This document shows, in pieces, positions 13,501 to 28,500 of a DNA stretch of 64,000 nt. The stretch's first letter is position 1, and every line of letters begins with the position of its first letter. Source of the stretch: Siphonodentalium dalli. Its lineage: Eukaryota > Mollusca > Scaphopoda > Gadilida > Siphonodentaliidae. The stretch spans positions 82,486,705-82,550,704 of the forward strand of contig CP136067.1 of NCBI GenBank assembly GCA_032622095.1, written 5' to 3'. A program made the translations under genes and the position numbers. A model generated the notes under the pieces. The model was given only the letters and a program-made list of their open reading frames with translations. It had not been told where the DNA came from and did no database searches.

Positions 13501-16500
13501 TTCGGCAAACTAGTAATGTAATAGACGGACCACGTGTACCGGTACCTAGCATTTTCTGAAACGTATAATGTACGTTGTGTGGATTTAGAGTTATCCTTCC
13601 TGCTTCGGAACTGGGATTTTAGCGAATAGCCAGTGAAGAACACCGGTTTTTGATAATGTTCTGTGTATATGATATGAATACTAATATCGTATTAGTATAT
13701 GCGTCGTGTTTATTTCCAGTACTGTTTATATTCACAGCTAGTACCTAATGCATTAATATACTTTTTCTGTCAACCTATCGGAATTAATAATGCACGCGGA
13801 CTGTTAAAGTTAGTAGAAGTCACGGGAATTTCATAAAGATCTTCAATGTAATAAGCCTTACACTCAGTTAATACCACGAACATATTGGATGAAAATATTT
13901 TATTGCCAACGTTTACAGTTATAACGGACCTCCTACCTCACCCTAAATGACAAGTTTGACAACCGGCATGCTAGTTGTCAGTAATTACGGACTTGTTAAT
14001 GACAAAGTAGTATCTGTTTGACGCTAAGCGACGTCACAGAAGAACGGACTATACCAAAAGCGACCAACACATGCTGACACAAAAAAACGAAGTATAGTAT
14101 CGGGAGGATCGATACTTGGGTCTCCGTATCGATGCATCGTACCGGCGCGCAGTGTATCGCGATACATCGATGCATTGGTGAATCGTTACACCACTACTTC
14201 ACAGCATGTAAATGTGCAAAAATTATATAAGTCGATAAAACATCACCACCAAGAAGAACATGGAGAAATAGATAAACTTTGTTCTTATAATAATTACTAG
14301 CTGGGGTAAAGAATGAGTAAATTATTAGGGCCCCTTCAAGTCATTTACTTTAATTATTAGTCACCTGAGGTAAACATCACCTATTACACTCTCTTGATAA
14401 AGTTAATTTTTAAGTTATTAACCCTTTCATGACAGAAGCTGCGCTGGTGCAGCATTAAGGTACTACAGACCTACATCAGTACACTAGCAGTAGGCCATTA
14501 TACATAATTGAAATTCAGAGATTGGTACATTGGATTAACTGTATCTTGAAATATCAAAGAGTTTGTGATGGTCCACGATTGTGAACGATAATAGCCATTC
14601 AACTGAGTCAGTTTTTTGGTTCTTGTGATATTTCCGTTATATTTTTCCCCACTGGAAAATGGCAATAATGTCAACAGCCCAGCACACGACGTCATAGCAT
14701 CATTTAGCAGCGAAGAGGTTTATCGCTAATTAAATGAGAACCAATTGTTCCGTGAATTAACAGCTTATGATTATCATTTTTTTTTATTCAGAAACCATTC
14801 AGCTGGTCAATAGATCAAATGGCTATTCTGCATCCTGTAGATATAGATGAGAGTGCAATTCACCAGAATTCTCCATTGTATGGGTAAGTGTTAATTACTC
14901 GAAATCTGTATGTTTTGATTTCTTGCGACAACATAATTTAAAGGCTACAGTATATGTTCTTGAAATCAGATATTATAAATTACAGGACGATTTTTTGCCA
15001 GATTCCGTGTCATGTGAGCCTCAGTGAGATTAATAACGTATGAGGCACTGTGCCTCATCCGATATTAATCTCGCTGAGCGTCACATTCTGTATTCTCAAT
15101 TCTTTAGTGAACTATGGCCGGGAACCAATATGTCATAATTTGCCTGAAAATGGCAGCATTTCAACATTTGTTTTTTTTCTCTATATTTTCCAAAGATATC
15201 AGTGAGCTATTAGACTAATGAGCTATCCCAACAACTCATCTCAGATACTATAGAAACCATATATCGCACAGATTTGATTTAATGGAATGAGATATACTGT
15301 AAATTTCTTATAATTCATGGTGGTCTATTTTTCGTTTATTTTGTGATTTAGCTCTGAATGGCCCAATCACAAAATCAACATGCAACATATTGGTAAAGTA
15401 ACATCAATATACAATGTACGAGATGAAAACGAAGTTCTGGCATTGTATAGCGGGAGGGGGCGGGGGTATCTGCTATTGGCATGTCTTAAAATGAGTGGGG
15501 AAAACACAGAAGACGAGATGAAATTAATCAATTTATAAAAATAATCAGTCGTCACTGTTCTATTTGTTATTGATTATATACTACATCTTCTGATCCCTTC
15601 TATAATAGATTGTACAAACAATGGCCATTGAATTGCTCTCTTGGTAAAGGCTAATTGTTTCATCACGCTCAGGTTACATAAAGCAATAAATAACTATCTC
15701 TCCAGCATGTGAAATTAACCCATGGCACTGATTGCATGATGCTGATTCGGCGCCGATATATCTGGAGGACCATTATCTCAATAGTAACTATTATACACAC
15801 TGTAGATGTCATAAACCCGCTATTGTTGAGCCCTCATAATTGGCTATGGCAATCAGCAATGCCGAAGCCATTTGCTGAAGCAAACTGGGCCACAGCAAAG
15901 GGTTGCCATAGCAGATGCCGAAGCCAAACTATCTGAATTAACCCTTTGAGTGCCAGGTCTGATTTTTGTATCAACCCATATACCCTATGCCAATGCATTC
16001 TCTTATATATGCGAGTCGACCATAGGTCGCCTCGCATATATAATAGAATGCATTGGCCTAACAATTTATTTTTTTTACAATTTTAATATAAATTTATTCT
16101 TATATTCTTTAACAGACTTATTTTGTAGGTTTAGGGCCGATGAGATCGGCCCCTGGCACTCAAAGGGTTAAGAGGGCTGATAGTTGGACTTATGGATGAA
16201 ATTATGATACCAAGATCCACGAATTCACATCCGCACGAATTGGCCTCTCGTTATAAGACAACACGAAAATTGATGCTGTCAAAATCAAAGCCATTCACAG
16301 TACAATACTTTTTGCAGGACAAACACAGACACGGATGAGCGAGCGCAGCATAACATTCATCAGTATTTCTCCACTCAGCTCATTGCACCTTCTCCATGGA
16401 CAGAGGGTGTTAAGCCAAAGAATCTATTATTAGAGACCCCAGCATCACAGAAAGGCTCAGGTAAACATTTGTTTAATACATGGCAAATATAATATGACTA

Positions 16501-19500
16501 GCTGATGTCCGGGCTATTTAGGGATTTCTTTGTGATTGCCTCTGTCTGGGAAGAATATACAGCGTCTGGACAAACTATTGTTTGATCGGTCCAGAAACAT
16601 GCCTATATGAGCATATATGAGCGAAGTCAAGGACACAATCGCATAGTTTTCAAGTCTACAACACACATACACACATACATATAGACAGAAGTTCCAAAAT
16701 AGATATATAAAATTAGCCGACTCATAGGAAACTAGAATATTGTTTTTTTTTTTAGTAGTACATATTCCCAAACTCTCTATTTAGAATTTGTGTGGTGATT
16801 TAAAAAGTATGTAAAACAGTATTAGTATTTTAGTATCATACAATCATCACTTACAACAGGGTCATATCTATATTTGACTTTGAGTGGGGGAGGATCATGA
16901 ACAAGATTATATAAATCTGGGGCAGACCAAAATATCGTGGCAGGGGCTGATAATAATCTAGGTATTTATTTTTTATGGCCTAATAGCTAGATTTTTCTAT
17001 GATAGCTATACATGGGATTTCATGCTTACAGTAATTCTCTAAATAATCGACTCCTTAACCACAGCATAATTCTGCTGTGGTTAAGTAGTCGATTATATAG
17101 AGCATTACATACAGTTTCATATTGATTGCAGGTTCATTGAGGGCTGGTTCTTCTTACATGGATCCAGATTCACAGGGATCCATACAAAAGGAGTTGTCAG
17201 ACAGACAAAAGCCAACATCAGGTATCATATTAGTAGTCAAACAAATTATTTACCTGTGATCTGATAGTCTATGTTAAGATTTCGCTTGAAATGGCCATTT
17301 GTACTTTTCACGATAATGTTTTTGTTTATACACACACTTAAATCTGTGTTGAAATTATTAGGCTGACCTCTCAAGCTATCATTCAACTTAGATTTAACTC
17401 TTTTCAGCTAAAGCGAGCAAATGTAATTTACGTTCAACCTGGCAGCCTGCTTTAGCAGGCAGAGCCAATATTTGGGAATAATACAATATTTCCAGGGATA
17501 TACAAATGATTTTATTGGTTAGCGACTTGAATATCCTTGGGTAATATTCGGTATCAATACCAATTGAATTTGCCAATAAACATCTTTAATGAGGCTCTCT
17601 TCAGGTGATGAAGGAGGTGGCTGAGAACTAGTGTTGAAACGATTAGTGGTTTTGAGGAATCGACTAGTCGCCAGAGGGAATCGACTACTAGTCGACTAGT
17701 CGGACCCCTTCCGAAACTTACCGTTTTGTGCTCATATACGTATATAATTTGCCGTTTGTTTTGAGTACCAGTAACCAACTTTGCATTTTCGAACGCAAAG
17801 CAAGACGTGATTTGACACTATTTGCCGTGATTATTTGGCTTAATATCACTGAAGGTTAATAGGTTATTAATTTGTCCCAGGTATATGTTTTATGACAAAC
17901 AAATTACCATCCAGTTGATGTATGTATCTGAACGGTGGTGACAACACCTGATCGATCGCGGAAACGCTACGGATTACGGAGTGGAAGCGCGTGCAACAAT
18001 CGGAAACCGGTGCATTATTCTATATGTTTTGTGTAAAAATGTTCCTTTAAAATTGATATGGTATCATTTGTATGGTCTACCGGGCCGTACCGGTTCTTAC
18101 ATACAATCGAACATCGTTGTTTTCGAACTTGCCCAGTGTGCGTGTCACCGATTGACTTCACAAACGGGCGTACATGAAGAAATGGAAGATATTTTGAGAA
18201 ACGAACTTCATCTCCGACAGTCAAACAAAAGTTACAAAATAAATGTTATAACAGCTGTAGTGCGTACAAGCCTTTTATGCTCGCAGATGTCATGAACATA
18301 TATCGGACACGGAATGTGGTAAAGTTCCCTGTATATATAGAGTCCGCATATATTAAAAATCGGCCATGCATTGCGTACATAATGTTGTTCCTTGTATTCA
18401 TTGCAAGGTCACAATATGACATAGCTTAATCACGGACAGTCATTTTCCCGCCAAAACGCACGTGTTTTCACTGTTTGATTTGATCGCGTACATAATTGTC
18501 TCTCGTGCATGGTACATTGTAAATATATATACAATATATACAATTTTACTCGCGAGTCCCCGAATACACAATCGATCGTGTCAGTTTCAGAAATAAAACT
18601 GCGCAGACCGGCGATGTTAATATAATTATAGTACATTTCAATGCGATGTCGTAAGTTCTATATTTAGCCCGATTCCAGGAATTTGCGTCATCCAGATTAC
18701 GTTTCTGGGAACAGCTTTGTCACCGCCCAATTCCGCGAAGGATTTAAGTTTGAGGTGCTAAAATACATTGTAATTTTTCACAAAGACAGCCCATAATAAA
18801 CGACGTGGGATTTCCGAAGTGACTCGCCAGTTTAGTTCGAAATACGCGACGCTATTCGATGCATAGCATGGCCGACCGCGGGATGGCTTTATATTTATAT
18901 CTATAATACAATATATCTAGAACGTGCGATCGTATACGCTCACCCATACGTCAGTTGATGCATGTGGTGGTTGTAAAAAATATCACACAATTTTACAAAT
19001 AAACTTTAAAGGTATACTGACATAGTGCTTCAATAAACTATAATATATTGGACTTGTTATTAAACTTAAAACTTATTAATGTCACCTCGCAACTAACTTG
19101 ATTGAAGTTGAGTCCTGCACACCTGCAAACACGTTGACCAGTTATCACTCATATCAATTCCGTCACGCCGAAATAGACAAGGTTGCGATAGGCGCTGATT
19201 CTTTGAAGTTGATTATCAAAGCCAGTCGTCTCAACTTCAAAGAATAAGCCGCCGCGGCGCCGACAAATACATTGAGTTGAGGTCATTGGGTTTCGCGCTC
19301 GTGCATGACCACCAAGTACTGAAAGCAGTTATCGCATCAAAGGGACAACAAGCTAATTGTGAGTGTGTATTTCGATAGCCTGATTGTTTAAATTGTCCAG
19401 TAATTCGGCAACGACAGCAACGGCACTGCTTTCGCGATGGCATAATGGTGGTGGGTGTGTTCCGACTAGTCGACTAGCCGATTTCGGAATCGACTAATTT

Positions 19501-22500
19501 AATAATCGCGTCGATTTCGATTAGTCGACTAATCGTTTCAACACTACTGAGAACATTGTATATTTATTTTATTTGCGTTTTATGAAACTCTTTTTTTTCC
19601 ATAATTTTTTGTGTGACTTGAAAATGTGATGATACAAGGTTGAAATCAGTTTAGAATTTCATCTTGTCCTTCATGGGTAATGACTCCAGAACAATTAATA
19701 GAAGATTTGACTTAACCCTTTCTATACTAAATAGTTGTTGATAGTGTTGAATATGAATCCATCTTCCCTCCACGCAATAATAATAACAAACACCAAAACT
19801 ACTTTTGGAAACCAGCTGCAGGCGACTCGGCCCCATTTATTGATGCCGACTGATTCACAAGATTTGACCTGAACATCGTAAATTGCCTCCCCAGTAACAA
19901 TGGCATATTCGTGGGCCAGAAAAAAACGCCATTTTATGTATATCTTTTTTTATTCATGGCCTGTGCGAACTCCATCTATGGGGTGAAAGGCTGGTCCTCA
20001 TTTCATTTTGAAAAAATTAAAACCTAATACAATATTTGAAATTGTGATGTGACCCTGTCATGACACGTTTATGTTTGTTCTTCATTTTGATCAGATATTT
20101 TGAGAAAACAAAAACATACACACAATTAAAGTCTCTAAGCAAATTATGTTTGTTACGTCCATTTATTACTTTCAAATTGAATATATGTTTTATATTCGTA
20201 AACCAAACATTCTTCCAATGACTCATGACAGAGACACCCGACGATTTCAAATGTATATACAATCTACCATAAACACATATTTAATTAAATGAAAGTGTCA
20301 ATGACACTGTAGCTCAACTTGGAAAGGGAATAAATTAATGTATTACAGTCAATGGAGCTATTAGGAATGTGGAAAGTTTAATATCTAATACATGTTTATA
20401 GACATGAAGAGAAAAGTTAAATCCAAGATGGCTGCTGGCGGCCATGTTTTCGGCCGAATGACCCCAAAATGAGTCGTTCCCATCTACATGTCATCGTTAA
20501 CATCCATGACAAATTTTATGACGATCAGACTAAAGGTACGACCTGTAGCCCATGCTAAAGAATTTAGTCATACAAAGAGTAAAATCCAAGATGGCTGCTG
20601 GCGGCCATGTTTTTTGGCCGAATGATCCCAAAATGACTCATTCCCATCAACATGTCATTATTAACATTCATGACAAATTTTATGATGATCAGACTAAAGG
20701 TATGACATGTAGCCCGTGCTAAAGAATTTAGTCATACAAAGAGTAAAATCCAAGATGGCTGCTGGCGGCCATGTTTTTGGCCGATTGACCTCAAAATGAC
20801 TCGATCCCATCTACGTGTCATTATTAACATTCATGACAAATTTCATGATGATCAGACTAAAGGTACAACCTGTAGCCCGTGCTAAAGGATTTAGTCATAC
20901 AAAGAGTAAAATCCAAGATGGCTGCTGGCGACCAGGTTTTTTGGCCGAATGACCCCAAAATTACTCGTTCCCATCTACATGTCATTGTTAACATCCATGA
21001 CACATATTATGATGATCAGACTAAAGGTACGACCTGCAGCCCGTGCTAAAGAATTTAGTCATACAAAGAGTAAAATCCAAGATGGCTGCTGGCGGCCATG
21101 TTTTTTGGCCGAATGACCCCAAAATTACTCGTTCCCATCTACATGTCAATATTATCATCCATGACAAATTTCATGATCATCAGACGAACAGTACGACCTG
21201 TGGCCCGTGCTAATGGATTAAATTTTTAAATCAAAGATGGCCCCTGGCGGCCATGTTTTTTGTCCGAATGACCCCAAAATAACTCGTTCCCATCTACATT
21301 CCAATTTCAACAACCATGACAAATTTTATGATGATCAAACTAAAGGTACGACCTGTAACCCATGCTAAAGGATTTAGTCATACAAAGAGTAAAATCCAAG
21401 ATGGCTGCTGGCGGCCATGTTTTTCGGCCGAATGACCTCAAAATGACTCGTTCCCATCTACATGTCATTATTAAAATTGTTGACAAAGCTGGCAGCCATG
21501 TTTTTTGGCCGAATGACCCCAAAATGACTCGTTCCCATCTAACTGTCATTATTAACATTCTTGACAAATTTTATGATGATCAGACTAAAAGTAGGACCTG
21601 TAGACCGTGCTAAAGGATTTAGTCATACAAAGAGTAAAATCCAAGATGGCTGCTGGCGACCATGTTTTTTAGCCGATTGACCCCAAAATTACTCGTTCCC
21701 ATCTACATGTCAATATTATCATCCATGACAAATGTCATGGTGATCAGACGAACAGTACGACCTGTGGCCCGTGCTAATGGATTAAATTTTGAAATCCAAG
21801 ATGGCTGCTGGCGGCCATGTTTTTTGTCCGAATGACCCCAAAATGACTCGTTCCCATCTACATGTCATTATTAACATTCTTGACAAAATTTATGATGATC
21901 AGACTAAAGGTACGTCCTGTAGCCCGTGCTAAAGAATTTAGTCATACAAAGAGTAAAATTCAAGATGGCTGCTGGCGGCCATGTTTTTTGGCCGAATGAT
22001 CCCAAAATGACTCGTTCCCATCAACATGTCATTATTAACATTCATGACAAATTTTATGATGATCAGACTAAAGGTATGACATGTAGCCCGTGCTAAAGAA
22101 TTTAGTCATACAAAGAGTAAAATCCAAGATGGCTGCTGGCGGCCATGTTTTTGGGCCGAATGACCCCAAAATTACTCGTTCCCATCTACATGTCAATATT
22201 ATCATCCATGACAAATTTCATGATCATCAGACGAACAGTACGACCTGTGGCCCGTGCTAATGGATTAAATATTTTAATCCAAGATGGCCGCTGGTGGCCA
22301 TGTTTTTTGTCCGAATGACCCCAAAATGACTCGTTCCCATCTACATTCCAATTTCAACAACCATGACAAATTTTATGATGATCAGACTAAAGGTACGACC
22401 TGTAGCCCATGCTAAAGGATTTAGTCATACAAAGAGTAAAATCCAAGATGGCTGCTGGCGGCCATGTTTTTTAGCCGAATGACCTCAAAATGACTCGTTC

Positions 22501-25500
22501 CCATCTACGTGTCATTATTAACATTCATGACAAATGTCATGGTGATCAGACGAACAGTACGACCTGTGGCCCGTGCTAATGGATTAAATTTTGAAATCCA
22601 AGATGGCTGCTGGTGGCCATGTTTTTTGTCCGAATGACCCCAAAATGACTCGTTCCCATCTACATGTCATTATTAAAATTGTTGACAAATTTTATGATGA
22701 TCAGACTAAAGGTACGTCCTGTAGCCCGTGCTAAAGGATTTAGTCATTCAAAGAGTAAAATACAAGATGGCTGCTGGCGGCCATGTTTTTTGGCTGAATG
22801 ACCCCAAAATGACTTGTTCCCATCTACATGTCATTATTAACATTCTTGACAAAATTTATGATGATCAGACTAAAAGTACGACCTGTAGCCCGTGCTAAAG
22901 AATTTAGTCATACAAAGAGTAAAATCCAAGATGGCTGCTGGCGGCCATGTTTTTGGGCCGAATGACCCCAAAATTACTCGTTCCCATCTACATGTCAATA
23001 TTAACATCCATGACAAATTTTATGAAGATCAGACAAACAGTACGGCCTGTAGCCCGTGCTAATGGATGAATTTTGAAATCCAATATGGCCACTGGCGGCC
23101 ATGTTTTTTTCCGAATGACCCCAAAATTAATTATTCTGGTCTAAATGTTGATGTGAACAGCTATGACAAATTTCATAATGATCCGACGAAAGGTACGACC
23201 TGTAGCCTGCATTGTTGACGCCTTACGTACACACGCACACATGCACACACGGACGACAAAGCCATGGCAATAGCTCAAACTTTACAAAGTAAAGTTGAGC
23301 TAAAAATGACATGAATATAAACAACCCAATGTCCCTAATTCGACAAATCGAAACATGTAACATGATGGGGTTAAATCCATTCGAAGAACCGAATTTTAAT
23401 TTATTAATTTTGATTTTGAAAATTTCCGTTAAATAATTACATGTATGATTATTGATAGTTGCAAAAAAAAAAAAAAAATCCCAACTATATACCATTGTAT
23501 GAATACATAATTTTTAATAATAAAATTATTAAGAAAGTTGACAGACCGAGTGTCGTGCTAGAAGTGAATTTTCACTATGAACACATGACCTTCCAAACTA
23601 ATTATGATACCTTATTGGCTAACCACCTGTCACATGTTCGTAAACAACTCACTTGCGCCCAAGTTTAGATACCCTAAGTTCCCGCGCTATGGACCATTAT
23701 TATTAACCCCGTGACCGGCAAGACAAATGTTTTGCACTATTACTCCGAAACATGCAAAACTATTATTCTGCACTTGTATTATTTTGTGTATGAGGGTCTT
23801 GTATGCAGTAATTTAACTGACATTGGATGTATTCAGGATTATTAGTACATGTATAAAGTAGTAGTTGTTGGAACGATTCACGGGTGTCTGGGGAAACTCT
23901 CATTGCCATTCAAGGTCAGCACTGGCCCAAAATCTATTTTTGCAAAATGAAAATATTTTTTGCCAAATTTTCTCAGAAGTTTCCCAATTATATTGGATCC
24001 AAATTAAGGTGATCATGGGAAATTTATTCTTATGCATTGACAATGGCTATCTGAAAAAAAAACTATGTTGTTGGGAAAGACATTTACGACTACTGTTACA
24101 GTATGACCAATCAAGAATTGTATATTCTATTGCCCTTCACCACAATGCAGGGCGTAAAATATTCTGAAATGTATACTTGTCACAGGAGAGAGGTAGAATT
24201 ACTTCCCTTATATACGACATCATGACATGTCTTTTGGATGTGTACAGATCGGATGAATTATTTTTGCATTTGGCAAGTGGAAGCCTGCAAATAGTGTGTC
24301 TGTCATTTGCAGTATGAGGTCCCCAAAGGGTGAATTTAGCGGGCTTGCATCACGCACTAAATTCACCCTCTGGGGACCTCATTCTGAAAATGACAGACAC
24401 TATTTGCAGCCTTGGGCAAGTGGCAGTGTGAACCCTGTTGCCATTGTATATGAATATCTCAAATTATTTCTTACAGTATCCTGTCAGACGGCCTTGTCAC
24501 TTCCACCAGATTTTGATATACAGAAAGTTTTAGGTAAGTGAGATATTCCTCAACTCAATCTCTACTAAAATCCGTTTCTCTAAGTAACTATTTCTAGCTG
24601 TGTTTTCAAGAGGCAAACTAGTTCATCTGAATATTATGTTTTCTGTTTGTATTCACACCATAGTTGGTTCCAGTCAGTAACTAACATTGCTGATGACAGC
24701 CATGTTGAATCTCAGGAAATTATAATGTTAATTTTCATGAATTTTTATCTCCTTCTTTATATTTGTTTTAAATGATTCTGCTAACCCTTTCTTTACTGGT
24801 TGATGAATAGTTCTCTTCAGAAATATTCAGATAATAAGTTCAACAAACAAACATACTGAACTTATTATCTTAACATTTTCACCAATGAATAGGAATCGTT
24901 CTGTAGTTCTATTGCCTTTTTTCTGTCTGTCGTTTGCTTATATTTCCAGATGAATAATACCATTTTCAATGTATACTTTAAAATTATAATGAAGGCACAT
25001 ATTTCCACCTTGCCTTCCTAAATATTACAAAATGTTGACATAGAGTATGTACTCAGTCTCGTATTGGCTGACAAAATGAAAACAAACGAAACAGAAACAC
25101 GTGGTTCACTGGTTGCGAATTTTCGACGAAGACAAAATTTGTCTCAATATTTAATTATGTGAACTTCTCCACAAACGAAATGTTGTGAAACATATTCATT
25201 AAGTGTCACAATTGTTGTTTAATTTGAGAACTCGAACATTGCAATTCCAAATTGATGACTCAAAGTGGATCTTTCTGCTTTTATTGCACAAATTTACTCT
25301 GCGAAATCAGGTTATTAAATGTCGGAGCATCGGAAAATTATTTCTGGTTGTAATGTAACTACGGACGCAGCCGCCCCGTTGTTGTGCTATCGGCGGGATT
25401 CTGAACACATAATTAATTAAAATGTTTTTATACATATGATCTACAAATTTAGTATAATACATTGATGAGATATTACTTTTATATATCCATCTGTTCAAGA

Positions 25501-28500
25501 TTTCAAATATACCGCGCAAAAGACCATCGACCCTGATCGATCGAGTAAGAAATCAATAAAAAAGTAAATATCTCCTGGTTTGACGTCAAGTCAGCCCAAT
25601 GCGAGTGCTTCTAAATAAAGGCGAGTTTACAGTTGGCATGCAGATATCTCAACTTCATCTTGGGAAGCTTCTTTGTGTGTGTGCATATATAATTACTGAG
25701 TATGAAGTAATAGGGTACTTATATCAACGCAATATCGATAAAACAAAGAATATCCCAAGCGGCACATTCGAGCACCTGCTGGCGACGTCTTAGTACTCTT
25801 ACGGCTAAGTTAGCCCACTGCCATTTTGAACAATTCGCGCTCGTTTTCTGTCATCTAATTAGCATCAATGGGAAACTCCACCCCTAAACTTGAGCCAATG
25901 AAATCAGTTCACACTTCTAATCATTGATGTCATTGGTTGTCAATGAAAACATTCATAGAATCAACAAAAAGTGACCTTTGAACATGTGGTTTTTGCACGA
26001 AAATTGACAAACTTTCACAAAGCAACGTGATGTAATTGCTAATAATTTGCGCTTCTATCGGAAGTCTTTTTACGACTTTTGTCAAATCATGGTTTATATG
26101 ATTAATTCACATCAAATATAAAGACATTTGGTTTAATTATTTTATTTATAATATGCTTTTTGTTTTAAAAATCATGAATTATTTTTTTTTTTTTCAATCA
26201 GGACAGGAGTCCGTGGGTAAACAAACTTAAAGGACATACTCGCATAGGCATACTGTAAATTAGCATAAAATGAAATTTTTTTGACTCGCTTGTGTGATAA
26301 AATGAAGATAAACAGTTGTTAGTGGGCACATATTTAGTTCGTCTACTGGTTTATGTTTCCATTATCATATTCACAGATGACACTTAAGTGAGAGCATGTT
26401 TGTTGTTGCATATCTGATGATACCATGGTACATATACCTGTGGCCAGTGTGGGGAAACACCCAATGATGTTATAACGTCAAATACCTGTTGGCTAACGTA
26501 ATTACCTTCATACCTGGTGACGTTGGCTATATGACGTGGTTTAACTACAGGTGCTATTGGGAAAAGGGTTAAACTGATATTACAACAGATTGCGTGTATA
26601 TATAGAAATCGTTAATGCTATAACTTAAAGACATATCACAAAGTTTCATTTTTGGGTCAATCGCTCTGAAACTTTGCACCATTGATCAGAATGATCTTCA
26701 GATGGTAGGCCCATCATATTACAGCGTTAACCCTTTACCCAACAGAAGGGCCCTGTGCCAATGCATTCTCTTATATATGCGAGTCGACCATAGGTCGCCT
26801 CGCATATATAAGAGAATGCATTGGCTTAACACATTCAAAATTATAAAATTGTTAAAGAATGTAAGAAAAAATGGTAAAAAGTGTTAAAAAAAGATTTTTT
26901 TTAGGCCAATGCATTCTCTTATATATGCGAGGCGACCTATGGTCGACTCGCATATATAAGAGAATGCATTGGCACAGGGCATAACTGTTAACTATCACAA
27001 TGTGGTCAAGGAGCCGGTTCCAATGATATCCATATTTGTATTGTTCTATTGAGACAGACCGAAGATATTTTAGGCTGTTGAAGCTTTATTTGGCCGGTTT
27101 GTTGGGTAAAGGGTTAAGTTGGCATTATCTTGCCAGTGTCAATTGGTTTTCATTGATATATATTCTATGATTCTATCATATTACGCTAGGTGACTACATG
27201 ATGACAGAAACTAGCGAGGAAAACACAGCCGAAGCCATGAGTACATCTTCCCTCAGAAGAAAACTATTTTTCCAAACAGATGTTAGTGCCACACCAAGTC
27301 CTGTCAAGTATGTATTATAAGAACTTTATGGAAATTTGCAAACTTATATATTATGCCTTCACTCTTGAATGGATCATGTTGCATACACGTGGATGTAAAT
27401 GCACTAGTCCTTAATTCCTTTAAGCAAATACACAGTAGTTAACTGTTCTTTAAGAGTAGCATTCAATTTTTGTCCTCGAATGAGATGCGGATTTTCAAAG
27501 TGAGTAGTCCTCGCATCTCACAAGAAGAGAAACATTGTATGCTTCTCAGGCGATTTAACTGTTGTGTTTATTATATTTTCTACACCAGTTTGTTACGATC
27601 CAAACCACAATAAAACACATGATTATGCCTACCCTTGCAAGCTGCAACTTGACCAATAAATTATGTTAAAGAATATATATATCTGTCGATGGCGACATCA
27701 TAGCTCAAGAGTCACACCTTAAGAGTATTTCTTTGTTGAACATCGATTCTGGTTGAATTAGTTTGAGTGATATTAGTGTAGACTTTTTATCACTGGAATG
27801 TGCTTTATCGACGAATGGAAGTGTATAAAAATAGTCACACAAAATCAAAATCAAACATGCATATTTTCCATCAACTCCACTCTCAGAAATAATTCCAGCT
27901 AGTTCCAGCCAAGATATCTTCTTGAATAGTTTGCGACCACTATCTTGTCAATAAAAGTGAATGTTTCCTTGATTTAAATACTTTGAGCACCATATTTCTG
28001 ACATGTGTTTGTACATAGTTGTCAGTATCCAGATGAGACGTCAATTATGTTACATACATAGCCAGTAAAATATCGCTAAAAGTGTTAAAATTCGACCTAA
28101 CTTCATAATTTATGCTTCATGATGGGAGGTGCACTGGTGCAGCATAAAGATCCTGTGCCAGTGCATTCTCTTATATATGCGAGTCTCCCATAGGAAGCCT
28201 CGTATTTATAAGAGAATACACTGGCTTACACGGTCAAGGTAAATATTATTAGGCCAATGCATTTTCATATATATGCGAGGCACCCTATGGGAGACTCGCA
28301 TATATAAATAAGAGAATGCATTAGCACAGGGTTATCACAATATTTCAGGATGCTCCAGTCATGTAAGGGTTAATATCACTCCAGCTAATGCACACAAAGT
28401 CATTATATTTGTAATGAACATATATATTCCAGTGTGTCTTTTGAATTATGATGTCGCCATATAGCACGCAGATCAGTAGTTCCAGCACACAGATCAGTAA

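Larger units (their letters stand above)
10575..14791 (+). other. BORA intron 1 (4.2 kb), transposon-filled
   Basis: Holds a Harbinger-like MITE (10873-11257), a family H element interrupted by a hAT-like insertion (11481-12580), a further hAT-like element (12795-14196) and one end of a TTAA MITE (14422-14460). No internal gene was seen. Confidence 0.85.
17222..24476 (+). other. BORA intron 4 (7.3 kb), transposon-filled
   Basis: Holds a hAT element (17629-19546), the left end of a family G MITE (19716), the satellite-bearing element (20310-23302) and a foldback with 9-bp duplications (24281-24414). Short frames in the hAT and satellite are not genes. Confidence 0.85.
24534..27189 (+). other. 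BORA intron 5
   Basis: Contains a family G MITE (24782-24990), about 1.7 kb of AT-rich sequence with nothing recognised (24991-26726), and a complete family A MITE (26731-27113) ending 76 bp before exon 6. Confidence 0.8.

Noticed and set aside
21340..21613. Frames on both strands inside the satellite
   Set aside because: They run through repeat units and are not conserved between units.
20423..23100. Regular repeats resembling a CRISPR-like array
   Set aside because: Units are contiguous with no unique spacers, 163 bp long, in an animal intron; it is a satellite.
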